Shown here: positions 9,201 to 16,555 of the stretch, piece after piece
Position numbering within the stretch: position 1 is the first letter of the stretch
How the letters are laid out: each line of letters starts with the position of its first letter
Source of the DNA: Acidobacteriota bacterium
GTDB lineage: Bacteria > Acidobacteriota > Terriglobia > Terriglobales > Acidobacteriaceae
Assembly (NCBI GenBank): GCA_023410055.1
Contig: JAEYQK010000066.1
Coordinates: 119,750 to 183,749 of the forward strand
Direction of reading: 5' to 3'
Length of the DNA stretch: 64,000 nucleotides
Program-made: the position numbers and the translations under genes
The notes under the pieces: model-generated
What the model saw: only the letters and a program-made list of their open reading frames with translations
Database searches by the model: none
What the model was told of the DNA's origin: nothing

Positions 9201-10859
9201 TCAGTCATACGTTCCTTCCAGCAGCCAGGTATTCGACATCGCATCGCGATATATACGGCAAAATAAGTTCCCATGTTGGACGATGATGGCGACGTCCCAT
9301 TCTTCGCGTGACCAGTTGTCTTTCCACCATTCGCCGGAGATACACCACGGGCCAGCGGACCAGGTGACTTTGCTTTCGGGTGGGAACGGAGTGGGAGCAT
9401 TGCGGATCGTAATGGGACGGCCATCACGAACATCAACGCTGATGGCTGTCGGCGGACGCAAGCGGCGAATGATGGTTTGGCTGACGGATGCTGTGTTCAC
9501 GGTTGACATACTAGATTTGCTTGCTCCGCTGCTCGCGACGAAACGCTTCATTCGGAATGCGTCGGGCGCGTGCGTGTCGAGGACCTCGGCGGTCCCGACG
9601 CGTATCTCGTCGTTGGCGTTTGAATTCTTTGCGCGTACTACTGCGGCGATACGAGCGAGCGTGATTTCAAGGCGCTCCGGTTCGGGAGCCGTCGGAAGAA
9701 AGAGCCCGCCCTGGGTGAAGCGAGGCTCAACGGGTTCGGCGCGTAACCATATCTTCTCGACGGGCGCGCCGGGTGGATTGCCGCGCAACTCAAGTTGCCA
9801 GAGGCGCAGGAACGTCTTTGCGTCGAGCATCGGAACTGGCAGCCGGATCGCACGAGCATATTGCAGCGGATGAGCGAATGAAGAATCGGGCGATCGGGTG
9901 ATCGAGTGATCGGGTTGCGAAAGGCGTATATCGTTTTGTGAACGCTCCAACTGCATGCGCAAACGCAGTTCATTGGTGCTTAGGGCGCGGGCTTGAAGGC
10001 GGGCACAGAGTTGCTCAATGAGCCGATTGAGGACGAAGGCCAGGGATTCGAGATCCTCGATCGGGTACTCAAGTTCGATGGCCTCTTCGAATTCAACTGG
10101 GCGGTCGGTTGGAGCGAGCGTGCGCGTGCCTTCTCCGCGAGCGAGTTTCTGGAGGTGGACGCCTTGGGTTCCGAGGCGCTCGGCGACAGCTACTTCCGGC
10201 AGTGCGGCGAAGGCGCGACATGTGCGGATGCCCCAGCGGTCGAATGTTTCGAGCAATTCGTTTGCAACCGCAGTGTCGATGGCGGCGCTTTCGAGAAGAA
10301 CTCGCAGGCCAAGAGGGGCGAGTCTTACGGGGGCGGTGTTGCCTTCAATGACGGTGACACCGGGGAATCCGCGAGCGGCACAGATCGCGGCTTCAATGTT
10401 GGAGCAGACGGCGACATTGGCCTCGAGTCCGACTTCGGCGGCGCGCCGGGCTAATTCGATTGCGATGGATTGTGGTGTTCCGAAGAGGCGCTCTAGGCCG
10501 CTGATGTCGAGCAGCACCGTGTCCGGCATATCGTCGGGCTCTTCGACGCGTGGCGAGATTCCACGCGCACAATCGCCGAGAGCGGCGCGTGCTGCAGATT
10601 CTTGCGCGACGGAGCGCCGGCGGACGACGGAGAATCTCTCTGGCTTTGTGATTACGAAGGCGGCCAGGCGCGCTTCGGCTTGCAGCTTAGTCATGCCGAG
10701 TTCGACGCCCACGTGACGCGCGCGTTCGTTTGCCGAGGCGACCGTCAGCATCGGGGGCCTTCCTTCGAGGACAGCAACGGCGGCTCCGCGGAGTTCGGGT
10801 TCGGCACGCACGATGGCGGCAGCGGCGAAATCAGGGACGAAGATGCAGGCAAACAACAT
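9201..10859 (-). CDS. imuB: ImuB, catalytically inactive-type Y-family polymerase of the mutasome
   Basis: A Y-family polymerase-like protein of 552 residues from the ATG at 10859; a TTG three codons upstream is possible. The palm and finger regions are recognisable (VPDFAAAAIVRAEPEL, VASANERARHVGVELGMTKLQAEARL, VLLDISGLERLFG). Unlike active DinB, the N-terminus has VPDF where DMDAF would be expected, as is usual in ImuB. ImuB links ImuA and DnaE2 to the sliding clamp in known systems. A tandem-repeat insertion (SQPDHSITRSPDSS) lies near residue 320. The end has the DWW-like tail region GTYD. Confidence 0.9.
   Translation of the reverse strand: MLFACIFVPDFAAAAIVRAEPELRGAAVAVLEGRPPMLTVASANERARHVGVELGMTKLQAEARLAAFVITKPERFSVVRRRSVAQESAARAALGDCARGISPRVEEPDDMPDTVLLDISGLERLFGTPQSIAIELARRAAEVGLEANVAVCSNIEAAICAARGFPGVTVIEGNTAPVRLAPLGLRVLLESAAIDTAVANELLETFDRWGIRTCRAFAALPEVAVAERLGTQGVHLQKLARGEGTRTLAPTDRPVEFEEAIELEYPIEDLESLAFVLNRLIEQLCARLQARALSTNELRLRMQLERSQNDIRLSQPDHSITRSPDSSFAHPLQYARAIRLPVPMLDAKTFLRLWQLELRGNPPGAPVEKIWLRAEPVEPRFTQGGLFLPTAPEPERLEITLARIAAVVRAKNSNANDEIRVGTAEVLDTHAPDAFRMKRFVASSGASKSSMSTVNTASVSQTIIRRLRPPTAISVDVRDGRPITIRNAPTPFPPESKVTWSAGPWCISGEWWKDNWSREEWDVAIIVQHGNLFCRIYRDAMSNTWLLEGTYD
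9884..9916 (-). repeat. 8-bp tandem repeat inside imuB
   Basis: Four units of gatcgggt with two single-base variants encode QPDHSITRSPD. A short ggatgagc-like array lies just beside it (9868-9880). Confidence 0.85.
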
Positions 10860-10870
10860 AAAACACAATC

Positions 10871-10917
10871 TGGTGATTTTGTGATCGGGTGATCGGGTGA
10901 TTGAGATCGGGCGATCA
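10871..10917. repeat. 8-bp tandem repeat in the imuA-imuB gap
   Basis: The gatcgggt array plus degenerate units fill nearly the whole 63-base gap between imuA and imuB. This shows that the same element also sits outside coding sequence. Confidence 0.85.
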
Positions 10918-10922
10918 CTAAA

Positions 10923-11933
10923 TTATCCGATCAGCCGACTCTTGTTGGCCCACTCTGTCTGGCTTGCGAATTCTGCGCGTACTCCGCACGGCGGCTTCTT
11001 GTTAGTGCGTTCTTTCGGGGCGTCGATGCGGGAACGTGCTACTTCAATAACACTTTGAATTCCGGCGAAGACGCGCGCATGCGTTGGTTCAATGTTGGTG
11101 ATTTGTGAAATCTGCGTGGCAGTTTGCGTTTTCAAAACCATCGATGCGCAGGTTTTCGCGCAGGGTTCTTGCTCAATGGTCAGCAGCACCGTCGGAGTAT
11201 TTTCAACCGCGCGGGTGAAGCGGAACCACGACGCCAACGGAATGCGACGAACGATTTCGACGGGCACGTCGCCCATGTCAAGAACGACGAGTCCGAAGCC
11301 GCCGCTTTGCAGGATCAAGTCGGCGGCCTTCAGCGCTTGTTCAGTGGCATCGATGGAGGCGCGCCGGGGATCGTGGCGTTTGTGATGTGCGAGATTGGAA
11401 GCGGCTTCGCGATTTTGCGCTTCGCGAATAGGTGAGGATTGCGCGGGCGCGGAGCGCTCTGATCGCGCAGGGGCACGGCCATACCAGACTTTTGCGGGCG
11501 GCATGATGGTTCCAGTCCGTTGCTTGGCGGCAAGGGCTCGCTTCACTCCGAGGACGTCGATGGGGCTTGGTTCGATGTTGTCGGAATCCGGTCGTGTTCG
11601 GGAACGTGCGTCACTGGTGCATCTGACCCAGAGCAGCTTTTCCAGGTTTACGCCTGCGAGTTCGGCTGAGCGTGGATCGAAGCAATCTGTGACGTCGATG
11701 AGGGCGCAGAGTTCTTCGCGGGCCGTGGCGGCTGCGAGCGCTGCGATGACGATGGTGGTGCGGCCTGAAGAAGTGGGGCCGCAGATTTCGGTGAGCCCGC
11801 CACGAGGAAGACCGCTGGTCAGTGCGTCGACTTCGGCTACACCAGAAGAGACCATCGCTGCCGCTGGCCGTTCCAATCTCGATGCGGGCACGACTCCCGC
11901 AATTTCTCGCAACGCAATGGCTAAAGGACGCAT
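10923..11933 (-). CDS. imuA: ImuA, RecA/SulA-like mutasome accessory protein
   Basis: A 336-residue RecA-fold protein. The N-terminal signature is SSGVAEVDALTSGLPRGGLTEI followed by the P-loop position GPTSSGRTT, which has Arg where the Walker A lysine would be. Later strands LCALIDVTDCFDP and FGLVVLDMGDVP match the RecA-like core. ImuA promotes translesion synthesis with ImuB and DnaE2. It is the first gene of the cassette. Residues 150-200 are a variable, poorly conserved linker. Confidence 0.85.
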   Translation of the reverse strand: MRPLAIALREIAGVVPASRLERPAAAMVSSGVAEVDALTSGLPRGGLTEICGPTSSGRTTIVIAALAAATAREELCALIDVTDCFDPRSAELAGVNLEKLLWVRCTSDARSRTRPDSDNIEPSPIDVLGVKRALAAKQRTGTIMPPAKVWYGRAPARSERSAPAQSSPIREAQNREAASNLAHHKRHDPRRASIDATEQALKAADLILQSGGFGLVVLDMGDVPVEIVRRIPLASWFRFTRAVENTPTVLLTIEQEPCAKTCASMVLKTQTATQISQITNIEPTHARVFAGIQSVIEVARSRIDAPKERTNKKPPCGVRAEFASQTEWANKSRLIG

Positions 11934-12011
11934 GGGACCTCGGCAGGCGACAGCTTGTTGGCGGAATCGAGCCAGAGAAGCAAATACCCCCCGAATGAGG
12001 GGCTACTTACT

Positions 12012-12028
12012 TTCGCCTTTTGTTCGCC
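12012..12028. promoter_or_regulatory. Direct repeat upstream of imuA, possible SOS operator
   Basis: TTCGCC occurs twice with an 11-bp period (12012 and 12023), about 80 bases upstream of the imuA ATG. Direct-repeat LexA sites exist in some phyla (GTTC-N7-GTTC in alphaproteobacteria). Whether this is a LexA site is only a suggestion. Confidence 0.25.
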
Positions 12029-12151
12029 AATGGTGAATTCTGAGGGCGTCAGGGCAGTTTGTCAAGTAACGCGTGCAAGCCGCTGAAAATGGGCATGGGC
12101 GAGCGATCGGTGGCATGCGACGAGTCCTCTGGACGCTTGGGCGATTTTTGC

Positions 12152-12157
12152 TATAAT
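12152..12157 (+). promoter_or_regulatory. -10 element of tRNA-Glu promoter
   Basis: A perfect TATAAT lies 42 bases before the mature tRNA 5' end. The -35 region (ctggac near 12129) is weak. Confidence 0.6.
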
Positions 12158-12199
12158 GCAAATACCCCGTCGATCTCGGCGGGCTGTTCTTTAATAGGT

Positions 12200-12274
12200 G
12201 GCGCTATCGTCTAGGGGTTAGGACGTGAGATTCTCAATCTTAAAACCCGGGTTCGATTCCCGGTAGCGCTACCA
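12200..12274 (+). tRNA. tRNA-Glu (anticodon CTC)
   Basis: The cloverleaf folds fully. The acceptor GGCGCTA pairs with TAGCGCT (one G-U), and the D arm is GTCT/GGAC. The anticodon stem TGAGA/TCTTA closes the loop TTCTCAA with CTC in the middle, and the T arm has TTCGATT. The discriminator is A and the CCA is encoded. The D-arm layout matches bacterial tRNA-Glu. Confidence 0.96.
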
Positions 12275-12724
12275 GTTCACACCCGCTAGATTGCCTGCAA
12301 TCAATCCCATATGTCCGACGGCGTCGTTTCTCCCGGCTCGGAACTCCAATGCGAGGTCTTGCACGTGGTTCCGGGTAAAGCCTGCGGTGAATCACCGTCG
12401 GAGCCGTTACTTCCGGGTAGCCCGTCAAGGGACCGGAGTTCAGTTTAGTGAGGACGAATCCCGCCCTGGGACTGAACTCATGGTAGCCAAGACTCCGCTC
12501 GCATTCGGTCCGCACTCTTCTACGGCTGCGCCGAATGTTAATGTAAGTGCTCGAACGAGGTCTCGTTCCGAAAGCTGAGGCGAGATTCTATGCCCTTCAC
12601 GAAGAGTTTCAACCTCGGGTTGTGCGCTGGGATCGCGCACGTGTCTACGGGCGACCACGTGACATAGATTGTGTGCCCACCGGATACCGGGACTCAAGTA
12701 CCAGTCGTGCGATGAAAGGAATCC
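12275..12724. other. Intergenic, no gene recognised
   Basis: No supportable gene is visible on either strand between the tRNA and the Fur-family gene. Short open frames here have no recognisable motif, and the minus-strand one merely runs through the tRNA. Confidence 0.5.
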
Positions 12725-13171
12725 CTACTTCGCGCAGTTGGAGCAATATCCGCCAACTTCCAGCCGAGCCACGACGATTCTGAAGCGGCACTCCCTTTTC
12801 AACTGCTGCTTGAGAGATTCAAAAGTCTCGCTGACAAACTCGGTGATCTTCCCGCAACGCAAGCAGGTCATGTGAATGTGGTCCTGGCCGAGTTTGCGCT
12901 CGTAATAATGACGTTCGCCATCCAGGTGCATCAGATCAAGTTCGTCGATCATGCCGTGCCGCTTCAGCAACTCAAGAGTGCGGTACACCGTACTGCGATC
13001 CACCGAGGCGTCGAGCCTTTGGGCTTTACGCAGAATCTGGCTGGCGTCGAGATGTTTCCTGGCCGTCTCAATCACGCCGAGGATAGCACGCCGCTGTTGT
13101 GTCATCCGAATGCCACGGGATGCAAGTTCGGCCTGCAGTCGGCCTGGAGCCTCAGTCTGGGGAAACGGCAT
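12725..13171 (-). CDS. fur: Fur-family iron/metal regulator
   Basis: About 148 residues. The winged-helix part has GIRMTQQRRAILGVIE and VDRSTVYRTLELLKRHG. The dimerisation and metal part has DHIHMTCLRCGK and a C-terminal GYCSNCAK, so two CxxC zinc motifs plus His ligands. The start chosen is the ATG at 13171 with AGGAG six bases upstream; ATG 13174 and TTG 13189 are alternatives. It is divergent from a siderophore receptor, with two palindromic sites in between. This favours an iron-responsive Fur over Zur or PerR, though metal specificity cannot be read from sequence. Confidence 0.88.
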   Translation of the reverse strand: MPFPQTEAPGRLQAELASRGIRMTQQRRAILGVIETARKHLDASQILRKAQRLDASVDRSTVYRTLELLKRHGMIDELDLMHLDGERHYYERKLGQDHIHMTCLRCGKITEFVSETFESLKQQLKRECRFRIVVARLEVGGYCSNCAK

Positions 13172-13183
13172 CATCCACTCCTG

Positions 13184-13199
13184 TTGCAACTAATCGCAA
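13184..13199. promoter_or_regulatory. Putative Fur-family operator overlapping the fur leader
   Basis: An imperfect inverted repeat, TTGCAACTAATCGCAA, lies just upstream of the fur start. It resembles the perfect palindrome 72 bases further on, suggesting autoregulation. Confidence 0.45.
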
Positions 13200-13270
13200 A
13201 CAACATGCGACGAATTCTGCGGCCCGTTGATTGACGGACGGAAACACCAAAGGGTACTTTGAAAATAACT

Positions 13271-13293
13271 TAGTTGCGACACATTCGCAACTA
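13271..13293. promoter_or_regulatory. Perfect palindrome, candidate Fur box for receptor gene
   Basis: TAGTTGCGA and TCGCAACTA form a perfect 9-bp inverted repeat with a 5-bp spacer. It lies about 70 bases before the siderophore receptor ATG and 100 bases before fur, in the divergent promoter region. Confidence 0.65.
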
Positions 13294-13360
13294 GCTTTCA
13301 AAAATATGGGGACTCAGAGCTGCGGCAACAGCTCCGAATCCCCGCAAAAGGTGTAGTCAG

Positions 13361-15754
13361 ATGCTTCCACCGAACAGCGTCGTATCTATGTCTCTATCAA
13401 ATGTCTTCTACTATCGCAGCCGTTGGGGCCGCGTTCCGCGCTGCGCATGGATCCTGCTTTTGGCGGCGAGTTTCTTTGCTCCTCAAGCCAACGGCCAGTC
13501 GGCTCACATTGCGTTTCGCGGCAGGGTGCTCGACCGAACCGGGGCAGCCATACGCAACGCGCGCGTCACTGCGATTGCCCTCGATGACAACGCTGGTCCT
13601 TCAGTAGTATCTGACGGATTGGGTGTGTTCGTTCTGTTGCTTGAACCCGGCAGGTACACCCTGCATATAGCCGCCCCCGGATTTCTGCCGTTCGTTCAGA
13701 ATATCGAAGCTCGCGACGAGTCAAAGCAGGTGTCCGACTTCACGTTGGCGGTAGCGGGAACGAATTCAACTGTCACTGTGACCGCAACTCCCGACTACCA
13801 CATGGATGCCACAAGCAGTTCCACTCGAACCCTGACGTCCGTACTCGACATTCCACAATCTATTACGTTCGTGTCGCAGCAACAGATAAAAGATCAAATG
13901 ATGGTCAGCGTTGCCGACGTGGTGCAATATGTTCCCGGCATCACGGCCCATCAAGGAGAAAATAATCGGGACCAGTTGGTGATCCGCGGCAACAGCACCT
14001 CGGCCGATTTCTTCCTGGACGGAGTGCGAGACGACGTCCAGTATTATCGCGATCTTTACAACCTTGAGCGTGTCGAGGCACTGAAAGGACCGAACGCCAT
14101 GATCTTTGGCCGGGGCGGTGGAGGCGGCGTTGTCAATCGCGTAACCAAAGAGGCACAATTCACGCCGCTGCGCGAAGTCACGTTTCTGGGAGGCTCATTC
14201 GGCGAGAGAAGGCTCACAGGCGACTTCGATCAACCGTTAAGCCGAAGAATAGCACTTCGATTTAATGGCATGTACGAAGGTTCCGACAGTTTCCGTAAGT
14301 ACGTCGATCGTTCGCGTTTCGGCGTCAATCCCACGCTGACATTCGCCGCGACTCCCAATACGACTTTTCGATTTGCGTATGAGTTCCTGCACGACCGGCG
14401 TGTTGCCGATCGAGGGATTCCTTCGTTCCATGGCCTGCCGCTCGATACGGATATTGCTACCTATTTCGGAAATCCAGAAGACAGCCACGTTCGTGCCGAC
14501 GTTCATCTTGGTTCGTTTCTTGTTTCTCATCAGGCGGGAAGTTGGAGCATTCAGAACCGGACACTGATAGGCGACTATGATCGCGGCTATCAGAACTATG
14601 TACCCGGGGCCGTTGACGCTACCGGGACACGGGATTCACTCTCGGCCTACAACAACACCACACAGCGACGCAACATGTTCAACCAGACAACCGTGAGCAC
14701 AACGGTCTCGACAGGCCGCATTCGCCAAATCTGGATGGGCGGCGTCGAATTCGGGCGTCAGCTGACCGACAACTTTCGAAACACGGGTTTCTTCAATAAC
14801 ACCGCAACCACAGTCTTGGTGGACCTTGCGAACCCGGTTATCGACACACCGGTCACCTTCAGGCAAAGTCCCACTGATGCAAACAATCACCTGACCACTA
14901 ATCTCGCAGCCGCATTTGTCCAGGACCAGGTTTGGCTGACCAGCCGGTTACAGGTGGTCGGGGGACTGCGCTTCGATTACTTCGATCTCCAATATCACAA
15001 CAACCGGAACGGGGATGATCTTCGCCGCATCGACAATCTCGTCTCGCCGCGCGCGGGCGTCGTGTATAAGCTGTTTGCTCCACTTTCGCTCTACAGCAGC
15101 TACACCGTTTCTTATCTACCAAGCTCAGGCGATCAATTTTCCTCGCTGACCAACGTGACCGAGCAGGTCAAACCGGAGAGGTTCAATAACTACGAGTTTG
15201 GATTGAAATGGGACATTCGCCGGGACCTCGGGGTGACCGCAGCCGTGTATCGCCTGGACCGGACAAATACGCGGTCCACGGACCCTAACGATCCGACACG
15301 CATTGTCCAAACCGGACGAACGCGCAACGATGGATTCGAAGTGGGCTGGAATGGACGAGTCGTGCGGTCCTGGCAAATCGCAGGCGGATACGCGTACCAG
15401 GACTCGTCCATCGCCGCCACAACGTCCAGTGCCCCTGCCGGAAAGCAAGTAGCCATGGTCCCGCACCACACATTCTCGCTCTGGAACAAATATCAGGTCG
15501 TGCGGCGCGTCGGGGCCGGACTTGGAGTCATTCACCGGTCGGACATGTTCGCGGCCATAGACAACTCGGTTTTGCTGCCAAAATATACGCGAGCTGACGC
15601 GGCGCTGTTTGTGACTCTAACTGAGCGGGTCGATCTCCAGGCGAATGTTGAGAACTTGTTGGGCGCGACGTACTACCTCAATGCCGACGGCAACAATAAC
15701 ATCTCTCCCGGCTCTTCGCGGAGCCTACGCTTGGCGCTGCGAGCGAGGTTCTGA
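13361..15754 (+). CDS. TonB-dependent siderophore receptor with N-terminal carboxypeptidase-like domain
   Basis: A 797-residue receptor. After a signal peptide ending near NGQSA there is a carboxypeptidase regulatory-like beta domain (FRGRVLDRTGAAIRNARV). The plug follows, with LDIPQSITFVSQQQI and VSVADVVQYVPGITAHQGE, typical of ferric-siderophore receptors of the Fiu/FhuA class. The barrel ends in LRLALRARF. It would import a ferric siderophore across the outer membrane. The start has AAGGTG seven bases upstream. A Fur-like gene is divergent and bacterioferritin is convergent downstream, so an iron-starvation role is well supported. Confidence 0.9.
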   Translation: MLPPNSVVSMSLSNVFYYRSRWGRVPRCAWILLLAASFFAPQANGQSAHIAFRGRVLDRTGAAIRNARVTAIALDDNAGPSVVSDGLGVFVLLLEPGRYTLHIAAPGFLPFVQNIEARDESKQVSDFTLAVAGTNSTVTVTATPDYHMDATSSSTRTLTSVLDIPQSITFVSQQQIKDQMMVSVADVVQYVPGITAHQGENNRDQLVIRGNSTSADFFLDGVRDDVQYYRDLYNLERVEALKGPNAMIFGRGGGGGVVNRVTKEAQFTPLREVTFLGGSFGERRLTGDFDQPLSRRIALRFNGMYEGSDSFRKYVDRSRFGVNPTLTFAATPNTTFRFAYEFLHDRRVADRGIPSFHGLPLDTDIATYFGNPEDSHVRADVHLGSFLVSHQAGSWSIQNRTLIGDYDRGYQNYVPGAVDATGTRDSLSAYNNTTQRRNMFNQTTVSTTVSTGRIRQIWMGGVEFGRQLTDNFRNTGFFNNTATTVLVDLANPVIDTPVTFRQSPTDANNHLTTNLAAAFVQDQVWLTSRLQVVGGLRFDYFDLQYHNNRNGDDLRRIDNLVSPRAGVVYKLFAPLSLYSSYTVSYLPSSGDQFSSLTNVTEQVKPERFNNYEFGLKWDIRRDLGVTAAVYRLDRTNTRSTDPNDPTRIVQTGRTRNDGFEVGWNGRVVRSWQIAGGYAYQDSSIAATTSSAPAGKQVAMVPHHTFSLWNKYQVVRRVGAGLGVIHRSDMFAAIDNSVLLPKYTRADAALFVTLTERVDLQANVENLLGATYYLNADGNNNISPGSSRSLRLALRARF

Positions 15755-15795
15755 GCCGTGAGTTCGACGCGAGGGGCGCTGGTTGACGAAATCGC

Positions 15796-15821
15796 TGGGA
15801 GCGCCGACATCGGCGCTCCCA
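15796..15821. terminator. Bidirectional hairpin between receptor and bacterioferritin genes
   Basis: TGGGAGCGCCG and CGGCGCTCCCA form an 11-bp perfect stem with an ACAT loop between two convergent genes. There is no clear U tract on either side. Confidence 0.55.
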
Positions 15822-15851
15822 TACGAAGGTGGCTGCAGCCCTAACCATTCA

Positions 15852-16343
15852 TTAGGCGCCGGTCTTTGCCGTCATTTCCTTACCAAAAGATTGAAGCGCC
15901 AGATAAGACTGACCAAAATGCCGGATGTGCTCTTGCTGCTTGTCAAATTCGTCAAAGTGGCCCTCTTCGTCTGCCACTAACGATTCAAAGAGCTGCTTGG
16001 TCGCGGAATCCAAGTTCTGTGCACACTGTTGTGCAGCATGGTTGTAGTCCTGGGCGCTCTGCTTTTCCATTTCAGCCGCTTTGGCGAGCATCTTCACCGG
16101 ATCGTGAATTGTCTCGACGGCACAAGCCAGAGCCATTTTTACGTCGCCCTTGAGAAACAGTATCCGCTCCGCGAGTCTCTCGACATGCCCCATCTCGGCA
16201 ATGGCGGTGCGCTTGAACAGCAGGGCAAGCGGAGAAAAGCCCTGATCGTCCAGGTGAAAATGGAAATACATATATTGGTGAACCGCTGCTAATTCATCGG
16301 CTACAGCTTTGTTCAGCAGATTAATGCTCTGTTCTTGATTCAT
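15852..16343 (-). CDS. bfr: Bacterioferritin
   Basis: A 163-residue four-helix ferritin-like protein. The ferroxidase ligands appear as Glu17 (AVADELAA), Glu50 and His53 (AIAEMGH), Glu93, and Glu127 with a following His (ADEEGHFDEF). Met51 aligns with the heme-ligating Met52 of E. coli Bfr, and the next segment ERLAERILFLKGD matches the family closely. It stores iron as a ferric mineral. The start is supported by AGGAAATAACT directly upstream. It sits in an iron and peroxide gene island. Confidence 0.92.
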   Translation of the reverse strand: MNQEQSINLLNKAVADELAAVHQYMYFHFHLDDQGFSPLALLFKRTAIAEMGHVERLAERILFLKGDVKMALACAVETIHDPVKMLAKAAEMEKQSAQDYNHAAQQCAQNLDSATKQLFESLVADEEGHFDEFDKQQEHIRHFGQSYLALQSFGKEMTAKTGA

Positions 16344-16506
16344 AGTTATTTCCTTAATATTTGTGCATTGATGGCCCGCAGTTCAAACCAGGTCTTCATC
16401 TTGTTCAGTTTACCAACTTCTTTCGAATGAGAGTCTCGCACCATGCCTCTCTCAGCGACCGCCGGCATTGTCGTTAGCGTCGACTGTGCAAGGCTTATGC
16501 TATGAG

Positions 16507-16541
16507 GGAAGTGCGTGCGCATGCCGGACGCACGCGCTTCC
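16507..16541 (-). terminator. Hairpin downstream of katG
   Basis: A 13-bp stem (GGAAGTGCGTGCG with CGCACGCGCTTCC, one mismatch) and a 9-base loop, 15 bases after the katG stop. No U tract is present. Confidence 0.5.
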
Positions 16542-16555
16542 TTCGTAACTGTGAA

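Noticed and set aside
6237..10917. Tandem 8-mers as a CRISPR array
   Set aside because: Units are directly adjacent with no spacers and lie inside coding sequence.
12240..12515. Minus-strand frame ending in ALPGIEPGF
   Set aside because: That ending is the antisense translation of a tRNA T arm and 3' end; the frame runs through the tRNA-Glu gene and has no family motif.
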